Translations under genes and position numbers: made by a program
In this document: positions 55,602 through 64,000 of the stretch, piece by piece
Position numbering within the stretch: position 1 is the stretch's first letter
How the letters are laid out: every line of letters starts with the position of its first letter
DNA from: Thermogutta terrifontis
Lineage (GTDB): Bacteria > Planctomycetota > Planctomycetia > Pirellulales > Thermoguttaceae
Direction of reading: 5' to 3'
DNA: 64,000 bases
Assembly: GCF_002277955.1 (NCBI RefSeq)
Contig: NZ_CP018477.1
Coordinates: 4,175,206 to 4,239,205, forward strand
The notes under the pieces: generated by a model
What the model was told of the DNA's origin: nothing
The model's input: only the letters and a program-made list of their open reading frames with translations
The model's database searches: none

Positions 55602-56918
55602 ATGTCGCAGAAAACTCACCGACGTGATTTCCTGAAATGGGGTGCCTTGGGCACATCCATCCTGGGAATCCCCCAATTCCTGCCAGCGACCGCGCTGGGA
55701 TTGGAAAAGGCCGTTCCGCCCAGTGAAAAAATCACCCTGGGCGTGATCGGGATCGGTCCGCGGGCGACCTACGACCTCAATGCCATTCTCAAATTGCCAG
55801 ACGTCAAATGCCTGGCCATCGCCGATGTGCAGGCACGTCGCCGGGAGGCGGGAAAGCGTCTGGTGGACGAATTCTACGGGAACCAGGACTGTGCTGTGTA
55901 TCGCGATTTTAGGGAACTACTGGGGCGTCCCGATATTGACACCGTTCTTATCGCGACCGGAGACCGCTGGCACGCGCCTGCCTCAATCATGGCGGCGGAA
56001 GCGGGCAAAGACGTTTACAGTGAGAAACCATGTGGCATCACAATTGCCAAGTGCCAACAACTCGCGGAAACCTTTCAACGCACCAAGCGTATTTTTCAGG
56101 CGGGAACCCAGCGTCGCAGTGTGCCCAATTTTCAGTATGCCGTCGCACTGGCGCAAAGCGGGAAGCTTGGGAAAATTCATACCGTCTATGCGTCGGTGTA
56201 TGAGCCGCAGCTCGAAAACGGTTGGCTGCCGCGAGAACAGACGCCACCTCGCGACGTGGTGGACTGGAACCTGTGGTTGGGACCTGCCCCGTGGCGCCCC
56301 TACAACCATACCTATGTGGACGGCGGCTGGCGGGGCTATTTTGATTTTGACTCCGGTGCGCGACTCCTGGATTGGGGAGCCCATACCGTTGATCTGTGCC
56401 AGTGGGCCCTGAAGGCCGACAATACAGTGCCCGTGCGTTATGTTCCCGAGAAAGACCGGATCGTATGCCACTACGCCGACGGAGTGAAGCTGATTCTGGA
56501 TTTTTTGAAAACCCCGTTTGGCGATCGTTCTCCAAAATTCATTACCCGGTTGGGAACCTGTCCAGTTCGCTTTGTGGGCGACGAGGGTTGGGTAGAAACC
56601 GGTGATGAGGGGGGCATTGAGGTTCAGCCAGAGTCACTCAAGAAGGAACTTCCCGAAGCAGTCACTCGCGTCAAGGGTCTGGATGTTTCAGCCCACGCTC
56701 GCAACTTCTTCGACTGCGTTCGCTCGCGTGAAAAAACGGTCACCAATGAAATGATCATGCGGCGGTCGCACGTGGCCTGTCATGCGGCAGCCATCGCATG
56801 GATCCTCAACCGCGAGCTTCGCTTCGATCCAGAAAAAGAACGGTTTCCGGACGACGAGGAAGCCAATCTCCTTTGTGCACGTCCGGAAAGAAATCCCTGG
56901 TCGGAGACGGGTGTCTGA
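55602..56918 (+). CDS. TAT-exported Gfo/Idh/MocA-family oxidoreductase
   Basis: 438 residues. The twin-arginine signal is THRRDFLKWGALGTSILGIP. The NAD(P)-binding Rossmann fold begins at ITLGVIGIGPRATYDLNAIL, followed by CLAIADVQARRREAGKRLVD, VLIATGDRWHAP and the family EKP motif (VYSEKPCGITIAKCQQLAE). The C-terminal domain has YVDGGWRGYFDFDSGARLLD then WGAHTVDLC. Such exported members are common in planctomycetes and act on sugars or glycosides; the substrate is unknown. Confidence 0.92.
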   Translation: MSQKTHRRDFLKWGALGTSILGIPQFLPATALGLEKAVPPSEKITLGVIGIGPRATYDLNAILKLPDVKCLAIADVQARRREAGKRLVDEFYGNQDCAVYRDFRELLGRPDIDTVLIATGDRWHAPASIMAAEAGKDVYSEKPCGITIAKCQQLAETFQRTKRIFQAGTQRRSVPNFQYAVALAQSGKLGKIHTVYASVYEPQLENGWLPREQTPPRDVVDWNLWLGPAPWRPYNHTYVDGGWRGYFDFDSGARLLDWGAHTVDLCQWALKADNTVPVRYVPEKDRIVCHYADGVKLILDFLKTPFGDRSPKFITRLGTCPVRFVGDEGWVETGDEGGIEVQPESLKKELPEAVTRVKGLDVSAHARNFFDCVRSREKTVTNEMIMRRSHVACHAAAIAWILNRELRFDPEKERFPDDEEANLLCARPERNPWSETGV

Positions 56919-56961
56919 TACCGCCATACCGACCCGGCGAGTGGTGGATTCTCGCGAGTTT

Positions 56962-57004
56962 TTAAAAAGCGGTAGGGAGTTACTCATCGGCCTCCCTACC
57001 GCTT
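56962..57004 (-). terminator. Terminator between the oxidoreductase and trxA
   Basis: A perfect 13-bp stem AAGCGGTAGGGAG/CTCCCTACCGCTT (56967-56979 with 56992-57004). On the minus strand it runs into TTTTTAAAAAC, so it terminates trxA. It may also stop the convergent oxidoreductase transcript. Confidence 0.85.
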
Positions 57005-57056
57005 GCGTCATTTGTATGAAGCTTTACGGGCGGGTATGAGCGGGCTATTGCAGGCG

Positions 57057-57383
57057 TCACGAAGCGGCCTGGACGAGGGCATCCTTGAGCCGATCCTTGG
57101 ATTGAACACCGGTGAACTTCTGCACCACTTGGCCGCCCTTGAAGATCATCAGGGCGGGAATGGCGGTCACGTGATACCGCACAGCCAGGTTCTGGTTTTC
57201 ATCCACGTTGACCTTGCACACTTTTGCCTGACCGGCCAATTCTGTGGCCAGTTGCTCGACAGTCGGTGCAATCATCCGACACGGGCCGCACCAGGGAGCC
57301 CAAAAGTCGACGAGCACTGGCACATTGGCCTGCAGAACTTCTTTATCGAAATTGGTTTCGTTGACTTCAATCGCTTGACCCAT
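57057..57383 (-). CDS. trxA: Thioredoxin
   Basis: 108 residues from the ATG at 57383, which has GGGGAT upstream. The active site is WCGPC at 31-35, preceded by VDFWAP; the cis-proline motif is AIPALMIFKGG. Length and layout match classical Trx1. It reduces disulfides in cytoplasmic proteins. Monocistronic, with a strong terminator. Confidence 0.97.
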   Translation of the reverse strand: MGQAIEVNETNFDKEVLQANVPVLVDFWAPWCGPCRMIAPTVEQLATELAGQAKVCKVNVDENQNLAVRYHVTAIPALMIFKGGQVVQKFTGVQSKDRLKDALVQAAS

Positions 57384-57821
57384 CGCACACAATCCCCGTC
57401 GGTTCTCGTACGTTGACACGAATATCAATTTTGCTACACCAGTGTGCAATCCTGGAAAATGTGACCAAAAGGCTTATTGCCGATTATACGGAAATAGTTT
57501 CTGTCGTCAATTGCGTAAATATTTGACCTTCACTCAGTGTGCCCGCAGATTGGATCGCAGAGAGTTTTCTCGGGCACGACACGTTGTCGCGGGCACGACA
57601 GGCGTGCCCCTCCTTTTTTTGCGGAGGGACCTGCTTGTCAGGTCCGTTTGGCTTTGTCCTCGGGACGCCTCATGGGTTTTGCAAAAGTGGGGATGACTCA
57701 GTGCCTCCCCTGGTTGCACAACCACAGAGTTGCCGATTAGAATTTCCCTCGACTCATAAGCTTGTCCCGTTAAAAAACACGGCTGTGGCACCGGTTCCCT
57801 ATGCATGCGAGGGTTGCGCCG
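57384..57821. other. Intergenic region with repeat cluster 4
   Basis: 438 bases between divergent trxA and the MFS gene. It includes the repeat doublet at 57591-57645. The AT-rich part around 57480-57530 probably holds the trxA promoter, but no clear boxes can be defined. Confidence 0.5.
57591..57645. repeat. Hairpin (REP-like) repeat cluster 4
   Basis: Hairpins 57591-57609 (GGGCACG-ACAGG-CGTGCCC) and 57627-57645 (GGACCTG-CTTGT-CAGGTCC) joined by CTCC/GGAG around a T-rich loop. A decayed copy precedes them at about 57572. Confidence 0.85.
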
Positions 57822-59465
57822 ATGTTGAATGAAAAACTGCTTCTGCGGATTCGACTGTGCATTCTGATGTTCTTCCAGTTTTTCGTGTGGGCCTGCTGGA
57901 TGGTGCCCATCGGCACGTTCGGCCCTTCGGTGCGGGGATTCACGGGATCGGAGATGGGGTGGGTGTTTTCCACCACGGCGATCGCCGCCATCGTGTCACC
58001 CCTTTTTGTGGGCTTTGTGGCGGACCGCCTCTTTGACACCGAAAAGATCCTCGCGGTGCTGCATCTTATTGGCGGAATTTGCCTCATTCTGACGGGCGTG
58101 CAAACCAGTTTCTGGCTGTTTTTCATCTTTCTACTTGTAAACACGCTCGCCTTCATGCCCACGCTGGCGCTGGCGAATTCACTCACGTTTCGTAACCTGG
58201 ACGATCCAGCCACTTTTCCCCGAATTGCCATGTTCGGGACAATCGGGTGGATCATCTCCGGCTGGATTGTGGGGCTGTTCATCGGCGAGCGGAGCCCTGC
58301 TTTCTTTTATCTCGGCGGGGCTGTGGAAATCCTTCTGGCCGCGTATGTCCTGACCCTTCCCCATACTCCGCCCCAGGCCAAGGAGGCGGGAATCGCGGAT
58401 CTGCTTGGTCTGGGCGCCGTCAAACTTCTAAAGGATCCGGAATTCCTCCTGTTTACTCTGTGCGCGTTTTTGATCGGCATTCCGGCTGTGTATTACTTCG
58501 TCAGCGCCAACCTCTACCTGACGCAGATCGGGGCGCCGGCGCCCACCGCCTTGATGACCATGGGCCAGGTCTGCGAAATCGTAGCGATGGCCATCATGCC
58601 GATCTTTATCGCCCAGTTGGGCCTGAACAAAGTACTGGCCCTGGGAATGGCCGTCTGGGCCCTGCGCTACCTTCTGTTTGCCTCCGAGGTGTATCCGCTG
58701 GTCCTCTTGGGAATCCTCGTCCATGGTTTTTGCTACGTCTTTGTGTATGTCGGTTCCTATATCTTCGTTGATACCAAGGCTCCGCGGGAATTGCGTGCCA
58801 GTGGGCAAAGCTTCATTGCTTTCCTCATGCTGGGAGTGGCCTGGCTCATCGGGGCCAACCTCGCCGGCCGAACGAACGACGCCTATCCCGCTAAAGTGAG
58901 CACCTTGATGACCGCGCGGATCATTCCTGAGGGCGTCACGCTTCCCTCCTGGAACGAACTGGCGCAGGATTTTGACCAAAACAAAGACGGAATTATCACG
59001 TCGGATGAGATCCAACAGGCTCTCAACAATGTTCCGCAAGGGCAAAAACAGGAAGATCGGCGAAAGCAGTTCGAGGCACTCAAGGCCGTGATGCCCCTTG
59101 TGCCCGCTTCCTCCTTCGGTCATGTTCAGGCTGCCGTGGCAGGGAAGTCGGTCTACATAACGAAGGGAGACTACCTGGCGGTGAATCGTCTGGGATGGCG
59201 GGATATCTGGCTCTGGCCAGCCATTATGGCTTTGGTGGTCTTCGCGCTGTTTACGCTGGGAATGCCAAGGAAGAAAGAATCCGGCGCGGAAACCACCGGT
59301 GGAGAGACTTCCCCGCCTCCGGCGGCCCCGGCCGAAACAGCGGCGTCTACGCCCGAGTCGGAACCTGCCACGAGCGGAGAGGCAGCGGCCTCTCAGTCTG
59401 AGCCTACACCGGAAACACCATCCGAGGGCGCCTCAACGCCGAGCGATTCCGGCACGTCCGGCTAG
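57822..59465 (+). CDS. MFS transporter (nucleoside-permease-like) with inserted EF-hand
   Basis: 547 residues from the ATG at 57822, which has GAGGG upstream. Eleven to twelve transmembrane helices can be traced. The N-terminal LCILMFFQFFVWACWMVPIG and GTFGPSVRGFTGSEMGWVFS resemble the NUP/nucleoside:H+ symporter group. Between the last two helices lies a soluble insertion of about 110 residues containing a canonical EF-hand loop DQNKDGIITSDE at 385-396. The C-terminus (about 70 residues) is Pro/Ser/Glu/Ala-rich and disordered. Substrate unknown; calcium control is a possibility. Confidence 0.85.
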   Translation: MLNEKLLLRIRLCILMFFQFFVWACWMVPIGTFGPSVRGFTGSEMGWVFSTTAIAAIVSPLFVGFVADRLFDTEKILAVLHLIGGICLILTGVQTSFWLFFIFLLVNTLAFMPTLALANSLTFRNLDDPATFPRIAMFGTIGWIISGWIVGLFIGERSPAFFYLGGAVEILLAAYVLTLPHTPPQAKEAGIADLLGLGAVKLLKDPEFLLFTLCAFLIGIPAVYYFVSANLYLTQIGAPAPTALMTMGQVCEIVAMAIMPIFIAQLGLNKVLALGMAVWALRYLLFASEVYPLVLLGILVHGFCYVFVYVGSYIFVDTKAPRELRASGQSFIAFLMLGVAWLIGANLAGRTNDAYPAKVSTLMTARIIPEGVTLPSWNELAQDFDQNKDGIITSDEIQQALNNVPQGQKQEDRRKQFEALKAVMPLVPASSFGHVQAAVAGKSVYITKGDYLAVNRLGWRDIWLWPAIMALVVFALFTLGMPRKKESGAETTGGETSPPPAAPAETAASTPESEPATSGEAAASQSEPTPETPSEGASTPSDSGTSG

Positions 59466-59569
59466 GCAAGCGCTGCTACACGGGCTCCAGCGACGGTGCG
59501 CGAGTGTCCCTGTCGACCGCGTCGGTGGCTAACTCGCGGAGGAGATGCCCTGTCCAGGTGAGGGGATTT

Positions 59570-60583
59570 TTACGCGCACCAGGGGCGCTCGCGTTTCCCA
59601 AGCTTGCGATACGAGTCGAGGAAGATGGCCACGTCTTCCGCAATTTGAAAATCGAACATCCCGACGATGAGAAAGTCCGCACCATTGCGGAGGGCGTACG
59701 GAAATCCCTGCCGGGGATGAATGGCCCCTGCTGCGAGTACCTTGAAGGCAAACCACGGCTTGGAGACCGTCTTCATAAACTCGATTGTCTCTTCGGGATT
59801 GAGACACCACATATTGTCGTTAAAGGCAAACGGCTCGTTCCGCCGCGGTTTGTGCCAGCAGAAATCTTCTCGCAGTTCTTTGGGAGTCGCGGACCAGTAC
59901 TGGTCGCTGTGGAGCGTCTTGACGTAAAAGTCCGCGCCGATCCCGTTTTTCTCGCACTCCATGGTGACGGTCAGGGAATGGCTTCCGATGCCGGCAGGAA
60001 CCCCGGCCTCCTTGATGCATTCCACCGTGTTGGCCAGCACATCTAATCGGCCGGCCATGACAGGAGGTTCGCTGCGGCCGCCATGCGTGTAGAGCATCGT
60101 TGCCCCGCGGCTGAGAACCTCTTCGATCTCCCGACGAACCGCGTCTTTGTTGGCATCGGGGGTGATACAGACAATTGCCTGAAGTTTTCCCCCGCGTTCC
60201 CGGTTGTACTTTTCCACAAGCGGCAGGCAGGTGGGGTTGCACTGGATCGTGTTGATTCCGTGGGCCTCGGCCAGGGCGAGTGTCTCGAACACTTTCTCTT
60301 CGGTGTTGTATGCTTTCAAAAGCCGCGAAATATAGACGAGGTCCCGACTGTGAGCGAAGCCCCCGATAAGATTGCCGCCGATAACCAGTCGGCTTATCGA
60401 GATGTCGCGCACTTTGCCATGGGGCATCTGAAGGGCGATCTCGCTGGCTGTTGTCTTTTCTTCAGATGGCGCACCTTGCTGGGCAGCCAGAAGGATTTGC
60501 TCTTCACGGCTGACAGCCGCACCCATGGCAGCAACAAATGCTGCCGTACTCAAAAAGCACCGCCGGGAGGTTTGGTGACGCAT
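59570..60583 (-). CDS. TAT-exported TIM-barrel (aldo/keto-reductase-like) protein
   Basis: 337 residues. SRRCFLSTAAFVAAMGAAVS is a twin-arginine-like signal. The body starts with ISRLVIGGNLIGGFAHSRDL and EKVFETLALAEAHGINTIQC, as in the first strands of aldo/keto reductases. The catalytic Asp/Tyr/Lys/His set is not clear, so a different TIM-barrel enzyme cannot be excluded. It is alone on the minus strand. Confidence 0.7.
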   Translation of the reverse strand: MRHQTSRRCFLSTAAFVAAMGAAVSREEQILLAAQQGAPSEEKTTASEIALQMPHGKVRDISISRLVIGGNLIGGFAHSRDLVYISRLLKAYNTEEKVFETLALAEAHGINTIQCNPTCLPLVEKYNRERGGKLQAIVCITPDANKDAVRREIEEVLSRGATMLYTHGGRSEPPVMAGRLDVLANTVECIKEAGVPAGIGSHSLTVTMECEKNGIGADFYVKTLHSDQYWSATPKELREDFCWHKPRRNEPFAFNDNMWCLNPEETIEFMKTVSKPWFAFKVLAAGAIHPRQGFPYALRNGADFLIVGMFDFQIAEDVAIFLDSYRKLGKRERPWCA

Positions 60584-61047
60584 ACTTCGCGATCTCCTGT
60601 TCCCCTACATCGGCCACACCCAGTGAGGGAACATCCCCCTCCAATGTGGAGCTGCCCTCTATTTTAAACGTTGCTTGGCCGTTATCGAAGAGGACACAAG
60701 CGACGGGCGGTTGTGCCCGTGAGAATCGCAGCGCCGCCCGTTGGATTTTGCTTTCTTCCGACCGGCAACCTCCTGCCGGTGCGAGTAGTCTTGCAATCGG
60801 TGCAATGTCGAACTCCGGTGTTGGAATACGGATCGTTTTGGTCCGTCGTTCATCCTACGGAATGAGATTGAAACCACCGAGGAAACGCGTGTATGCCCAG
60901 TTTTCAAATTGCGGGGAGTCGTGAAACCCGAAGAACATCAACAATCCGGGCGCAACAAAAACCGCCGCTTCTTGTGCGGCGGTCTGGTGCGCGATGCGAG
61001 CTCCCCGTTGTCCGCCGGAACCTCTTCAGTGGCGGGAGTAAATTCCC
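60584..61047. other. Intergenic region between the TIM-barrel and FmdB-like genes
   Basis: 464 bases. It carries the FmdB-gene terminator at 60955-60982 and two small hairpins, ACGGGC/GCCCGT (60703-60708 with 60715-60720) and ACCGGCA/TGCCGGT (60761-60767 with 60774-60780). No gene is supported. Confidence 0.5.
60955..60982 (-). terminator. Intrinsic terminator of the FmdB-like gene
   Basis: Minus strand: CCGCCGC/GCGGCGG (60976-60982 with 60962-60968), a 7-base loop, followed by TTTTTGTTG. Confidence 0.88.
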
Positions 61048-61335
61048 TCACTCTCCACTCTTTGTACTTCCTTTGCCTGAAGAGGATTTACTGGACCCTG
61101 ACTCCGAAGAACCGTTGCCGTTATCGCGGGAAGCCGCCTTTTTGTACGATTCACTTCTGTAATCGGTGCAGTAGAAACCCGATCCTTTGAAGAGGATTGC
61201 ACCCCCGGGTCCGATCACTCGGCGAAGCTTATTCTTGCCGCATGCGGGGCATTTCCGCAGCGGTTCGGCGGTGATCGATTGAAACTCTTCAAAGGTGTGC
61301 TCACACGCGTCACACACGTATTCGTAGGTTGGCAT
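61048..61335 (-). CDS. FmdB-type zinc-ribbon protein
   Basis: 95 residues from the ATG at 61335, which has AAGGAG upstream. MPTYEYVCDACEHTFEEFQS and RKCPACGKNKLRRVIGPGG form the zinc ribbon (CxxC-x18-CxxC). GFYCTDYRS and a Ser/Gly/Lys-rich tail follow, as in the family. It is a putative regulator of unknown target. It lies 175 bases downstream of grpE on the same strand. Confidence 0.92.
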   Translation of the reverse strand: MPTYEYVCDACEHTFEEFQSITAEPLRKCPACGKNKLRRVIGPGGAILFKGSGFYCTDYRSESYKKAASRDNGNGSSESGSSKSSSGKGSTKSGE

Positions 61336-61510
61336 CGTCAACTCCTTCCCCACCACAAGACCAACGTTCCAAACTGTGTGCTTTTACAGCAACCCGTATA
61401 CGCCTGAAAATGCTGGTACTGGATTTTTTATCTTCCTTCGGCCAAGCCGGCCTGAGACGCGGACGAACCAATAGCTGCTATCCGACGGTCGAGGGCCACC
61501 GCGAATGAGA

Positions 61511-62290
61511 TCACGCAGGCGGGTGATTGTTCGACGGCTCCTCAGCACTACCCGGCTCTACCGGCTCGCTGGCCCCTTCTCCTCCAGAGCCGGGAAGGGC
61601 CATTGAAACAACCACCTGGCTTGGCCGGACCACGCGGTCATGGAGCACGAAACCCTCCTGGGCAACATAGAGGACGGTATTGGGCGGCACATCTCCCGTG
61701 GCTTGCCTGGAGATGGCATGGTGGAGGTTGGGATCAAAGGGTTGGTGAAGCGCCTCGATCTTTCGGCACTGGTGCTTGGCCAGCACGTCCTCCCATTGCT
61801 TGAGGATCATGCGAATACCCTGCAGGAGCTGGCCGACGTCATGGTTTTGCTCTGCTGATTGCGCGGCACGCTGGAGGTTATCATACACCGGCAGCAGATC
61901 GCGGATAAGTTCAATGGCCGCGTACTTGCGTTCCTCCGCAAGTTGCCGCGCGATCCGTTTCTGATAGTTCTCCAGCTCCGCCTGCCAGCGCATCGCGCGG
62001 TTGCGGAAGTCCTCTACCTCCTGTTTCAGCGCTGCGATCTGTTTTTCATACTCTTCCGCCGTCAGCACGGTTTCCTCGGCCGTGACCTGTTCCTGATCGG
62101 CGGCCGAACCATTCGCGCTCATATCGGACTGCTTGTCCGCGGAATTACTCATGTTTTCCCTCTGAATCACCTCTGATTGATTTTCGTTTTCTGGCGACGG
62201 CCCTTCCGCTTCAGCGGTGTTTTGCGTGACTGTCTGGGCCGCATGAACCTCTTGACGTTCTCGCTCTTCCTGTGTGCGACTGGTGGTCAT
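61511..62290 (-). CDS. grpE: GrpE nucleotide-exchange factor
   Basis: 259 residues from the ATG at 62290, which has GAGGAG nine bases upstream; a shorter start at 62152 with AGAGGG is possible. An acidic, Gln/Glu-rich N-terminal extension of about 80 residues precedes the long helix (EEYEKQIAALKQEVEDFRNR, AMRWQAELENYQKRIARQ) and the beta-sandwich head (HQPFDPNLHHAIS, VLYVAQEGFVLHDRVVRPSQ, VVVSMA). It releases ADP from DnaK. dnaJ is upstream on the same strand, 93 bases away, so they may be one operon. Confidence 0.95.
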   Translation of the reverse strand: MTTSRTQEERERQEVHAAQTVTQNTAEAEGPSPENENQSEVIQRENMSNSADKQSDMSANGSAADQEQVTAEETVLTAEEYEKQIAALKQEVEDFRNRAMRWQAELENYQKRIARQLAEERKYAAIELIRDLLPVYDNLQRAAQSAEQNHDVGQLLQGIRMILKQWEDVLAKHQCRKIEALHQPFDPNLHHAISRQATGDVPPNTVLYVAQEGFVLHDRVVRPSQVVVSMALPGSGGEGASEPVEPGSAEEPSNNHPPA

Positions 62291-62383
62291 GGCGGTAACT
62301 CCTCTGCGGTGTCGGATATCCGAGGGCCAATCTGACACCCAAAGGCTCACCTGATGACCGAGGATGCAATTGCCGTGCCAGCG

Positions 62384-63520
62384 CTACGAGCGGCCGCCGA
62401 GGTATTCCTTTATTTTTGCAAAAAAGCTTTTTCTCTCCGGTAAGACCTCGGTGTGTTCCAATTCCGCCAACTCGCGGATGAGGCGTTCGTACTGGGGGCT
62501 GATTTTCTTCGGTACCTCGATATACACCTCCACAATGAGATCCCCACGACGTCTGGACCGGGTGGGCAGTCCCCGTCCAGAGAGCACAAATACAGCCCCG
62601 CTTTGGGTCCCTGGTGGAATGGTCAGCGTGTCATGCCCTTCCAGAGTGGGAATCTCAACGGTAGCTCCGAGCACGGCCTGGCTGTAACTGATGGGAACCC
62701 GGCAAACAAGGTTTGCCCCTTCACGCCGGAAGATGGGATGTTCCTTGATCCTCACCACACAGTAGCAATCACCCCGGGGACCGCCGGTGAGGCTGATTTC
62801 CCCTTCGCCCGCCAGTCTCAACCGCGTGTTTTCATCGACCCCGGGCGGAATACGAACTTCCCGGGTGACAGTCTCCCGGACCACCCCCCGTCCGCGGCAT
62901 TCTGGGCAGGGATCGCGAATCGTCTGACCGGCGCCCTGACACGCCGGGCAGTCTGTCTGTATGGTGATGAAACCAGCCGACTGACTTACCCGCCCGCGAC
63001 CTCCGCAATACCGACAGACTTCTGGTCGGGTTCCCGGCCGAGCACCTGAACCCTGACATCGCGAGCAGACGGCGTGCCGCTCGATGGAGACTGTCTTTGT
63101 CGCCCCATGGGCTACTTCCCACAGATCGAGCGTCACCTCACACAGAATGTCCTCCCCTTTGCGAACCGCGCGACGACGCCCAAAGCCTCCGAAAATGTCT
63201 CCGAATAGATCGTCGCCGAAAAAGCTGCTGAACAGATCGAAAATTTCGCTGACATCGTGAAATTCTCGCGGCTGGTAGGCCCCGGACAAACCCGCATGCC
63301 CATACCGATCATAGATCGCCCGCTTTTCCGGATTGCTGAGCACCTCGAAGGCCTCCGAGGCCTCTTTGAATTTTTCCACGGCGTCAGGGTCGCCGGGATT
63401 TCGGTCGGGGTGGTATTTCAGGGCGAGCTTCCGGTAGGCATCGGCAATTTCCTTGTCCGTAGCGTTCCGCGAGACACCAAGGATCTCGTAATAATCGCGT
63501 TTTTCCGACATCGTGGCCAT
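62384..63520 (-). CDS. dnaJ: Chaperone DnaJ
   Basis: 378 residues (or 375 from the second ATG at 63511; neither has a good ribosome site). The J domain has the HPD triad (KYHPDRNPG). It is followed by a Gly/Phe-poor linker, four CxxCxGxG-type zinc motifs ([32 protein letters not shown]) and the C-terminal substrate-binding domains. It stimulates DnaK ATPase. A TATAAT-like box on the minus strand (63639-63644) may be its -10 element, but no -35 is visible. Confidence 0.96.
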   Translation of the reverse strand: MATMSEKRDYYEILGVSRNATDKEIADAYRKLALKYHPDRNPGDPDAVEKFKEASEAFEVLSNPEKRAIYDRYGHAGLSGAYQPREFHDVSEIFDLFSSFFGDDLFGDIFGGFGRRRAVRKGEDILCEVTLDLWEVAHGATKTVSIERHAVCSRCQGSGARPGTRPEVCRYCGGRGRVSQSAGFITIQTDCPACQGAGQTIRDPCPECRGRGVVRETVTREVRIPPGVDENTRLRLAGEGEISLTGGPRGDCYCVVRIKEHPIFRREGANLVCRVPISYSQAVLGATVEIPTLEGHDTLTIPPGTQSGAVFVLSGRGLPTRSRRRGDLIVEVYIEVPKKISPQYERLIRELAELEHTEVLPERKSFFAKIKEYLGGRS

Positions 63521-63808
63521 GGCTCAGGCTGATCAGCGGGAACACAAAGAGACGATCCCCCGATTCCGCGCCACTTCGTGATTACGTCAACGTGTTCCCC
63601 AACGGTCAGACGTACCCGGGGATGTCCTAACTCGCGCTATTATATCACAGGATTGCTGCACTCCCTGTGGATGCTCACACCGTCGAGGAGATGCCTCGCG
63701 ATTTCGGTGAACATGCTCATAACAGGGAACATGGGCCACCCCCATACCGGAGGTGGCCCAATTCCACATTTTCGCTTTCGGACCCTCAGGCCGGGCAACG
63801 TCGCTTCA

Positions 63809-64000
63809 TCAGCGAACCACGCCTTCCACCGGCACCTCTTCCTCTTCGTCCTTGGGCACGTCCGTCACAAGGACTTCCGTCATGAGCATCAATCCTGCGA
63901 TACTCGCGGCGTTCTCCAGGGCGCAACGAACGACCTTGGTGGGGTCGATAATCCCGGCCTTGAACATGTCCACGTACTTCTTGGACATGGCATCGAAACC
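63809..64000 (-). CDS. groEL: Chaperonin GroEL, 3' end
   Basis: The C-terminal 63 residues of a GroEL-type chaperonin, cut by the window edge; the gene continues beyond 64000. The reading [20 protein letters not shown], then [20 protein letters not shown] and [20 protein letters not shown], is the family pattern. The Gly-Gly-Met repeat tail is missing; the protein ends in an acidic stretch and V-V-R. A stem GGGCCACC/GGTGGCCC (63733-63740 with 63752-63759) lies downstream but has no T-run. Confidence 0.93.
   Translation of the reverse strand, partial: GFDAMSKKYVDMFKAGIIDPTKVVRCALENAASIAGLMLMTEVLVTDVPKDEEEEVPVEGVVR

Noticed and set aside
63521-63808. CIRCE (HrcA) operator near the heat-shock genes
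   Set aside because: No TTAGCACTC-N9-GAGTGCTAA-like inverted repeat is present in this spacer; the groEL upstream region is outside the window.

Overview
This is a chromosomal window of a planctomycete, most likely in or near the order Pirellulales; a thermophilic Thermogutta-like genus is a guess. The case rests on gene families typical of that phylum: a DUF1549/DUF1553 protein followed by a TAT-exported DUF1501 protein and a PPC-domain protein, an SHD1 plus beta-propeller secreted protein, a planctomycete-type beta-barrel protein, a sigma-70 factor with a long DNA-binding N-terminal extension, and TAT-exported Gfo/Idh/MocA and TIM-barrel enzymes.

Layout. 1-5.8 kb: surface-polysaccharide genes (alpha/alpha-toroid protein cut by the window edge, HAD phosphatase, UbiA-type transferase, two GT-B glycosyltransferases). 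6-12 kb: housekeeping genes (TGS GTPase, PolX, sucC-sucD, a sigma-70 factor). 12.6-20.6 kb: an integrative element in tRNA-Ser(GCT). 21-30 kb: BNR-repeat protein, GT2, DUF1844 protein, a NarL-type and an NtrC-type response regulator, a prenyltransferase-repeat protein, DUF971 and GATase1-like proteins. 30.4-31 kb: a repeat-rich spacer and tRNA-Asp. 31-39 kb: secreted planctomycete-type proteins on the minus strand. 40-42 kb: tmk and holB. 42-50.7 kb: secreted hypothetical proteins and the second sigma factor. 51-53.7 kb: two cystathionine gamma-synthase paralogues behind a possible attenuator. 54-60.6 kb: beta-barrel protein, TAT oxidoreductase, thioredoxin, an MFS transporter with an EF-hand, and a TAT TIM-barrel protein. 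61-64 kb: heat-shock genes (fmdB-like, grpE, dnaJ, 3' end of groEL).

The most unusual region is the roughly 8 kb integrative element. In transcription order it carries an excisionase-like protein, a primase-polymerase, an ATPase, a cluster of short iteron-like repeats, a TubC-docking-like protein, a zinc-ribbon protein resembling the Ogr/Delta late activators of P2/P4, a small unknown protein, a prohead protease fused to a Mu gpT-like major capsid protein, and a tyrosine integrase whose last codons lie antisense in the tRNA. I see no portal, terminase, tail or lysis gene. This reads as a self-replicating phage satellite that contributes only capsid protein.

A second theme is a family of intergenic hairpins at four loci. 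Their 7-bp arms change in a compensated way while the loop (CTTGT or ACAAG) stays nearly constant, and they often form head-to-head doublets joined by a CTCCGA/TCGGAG stem, like bacterial REP/BIME elements. A third is a terminator with an overlapping alternative pairing just upstream of the cystathionine gamma-synthase pair.
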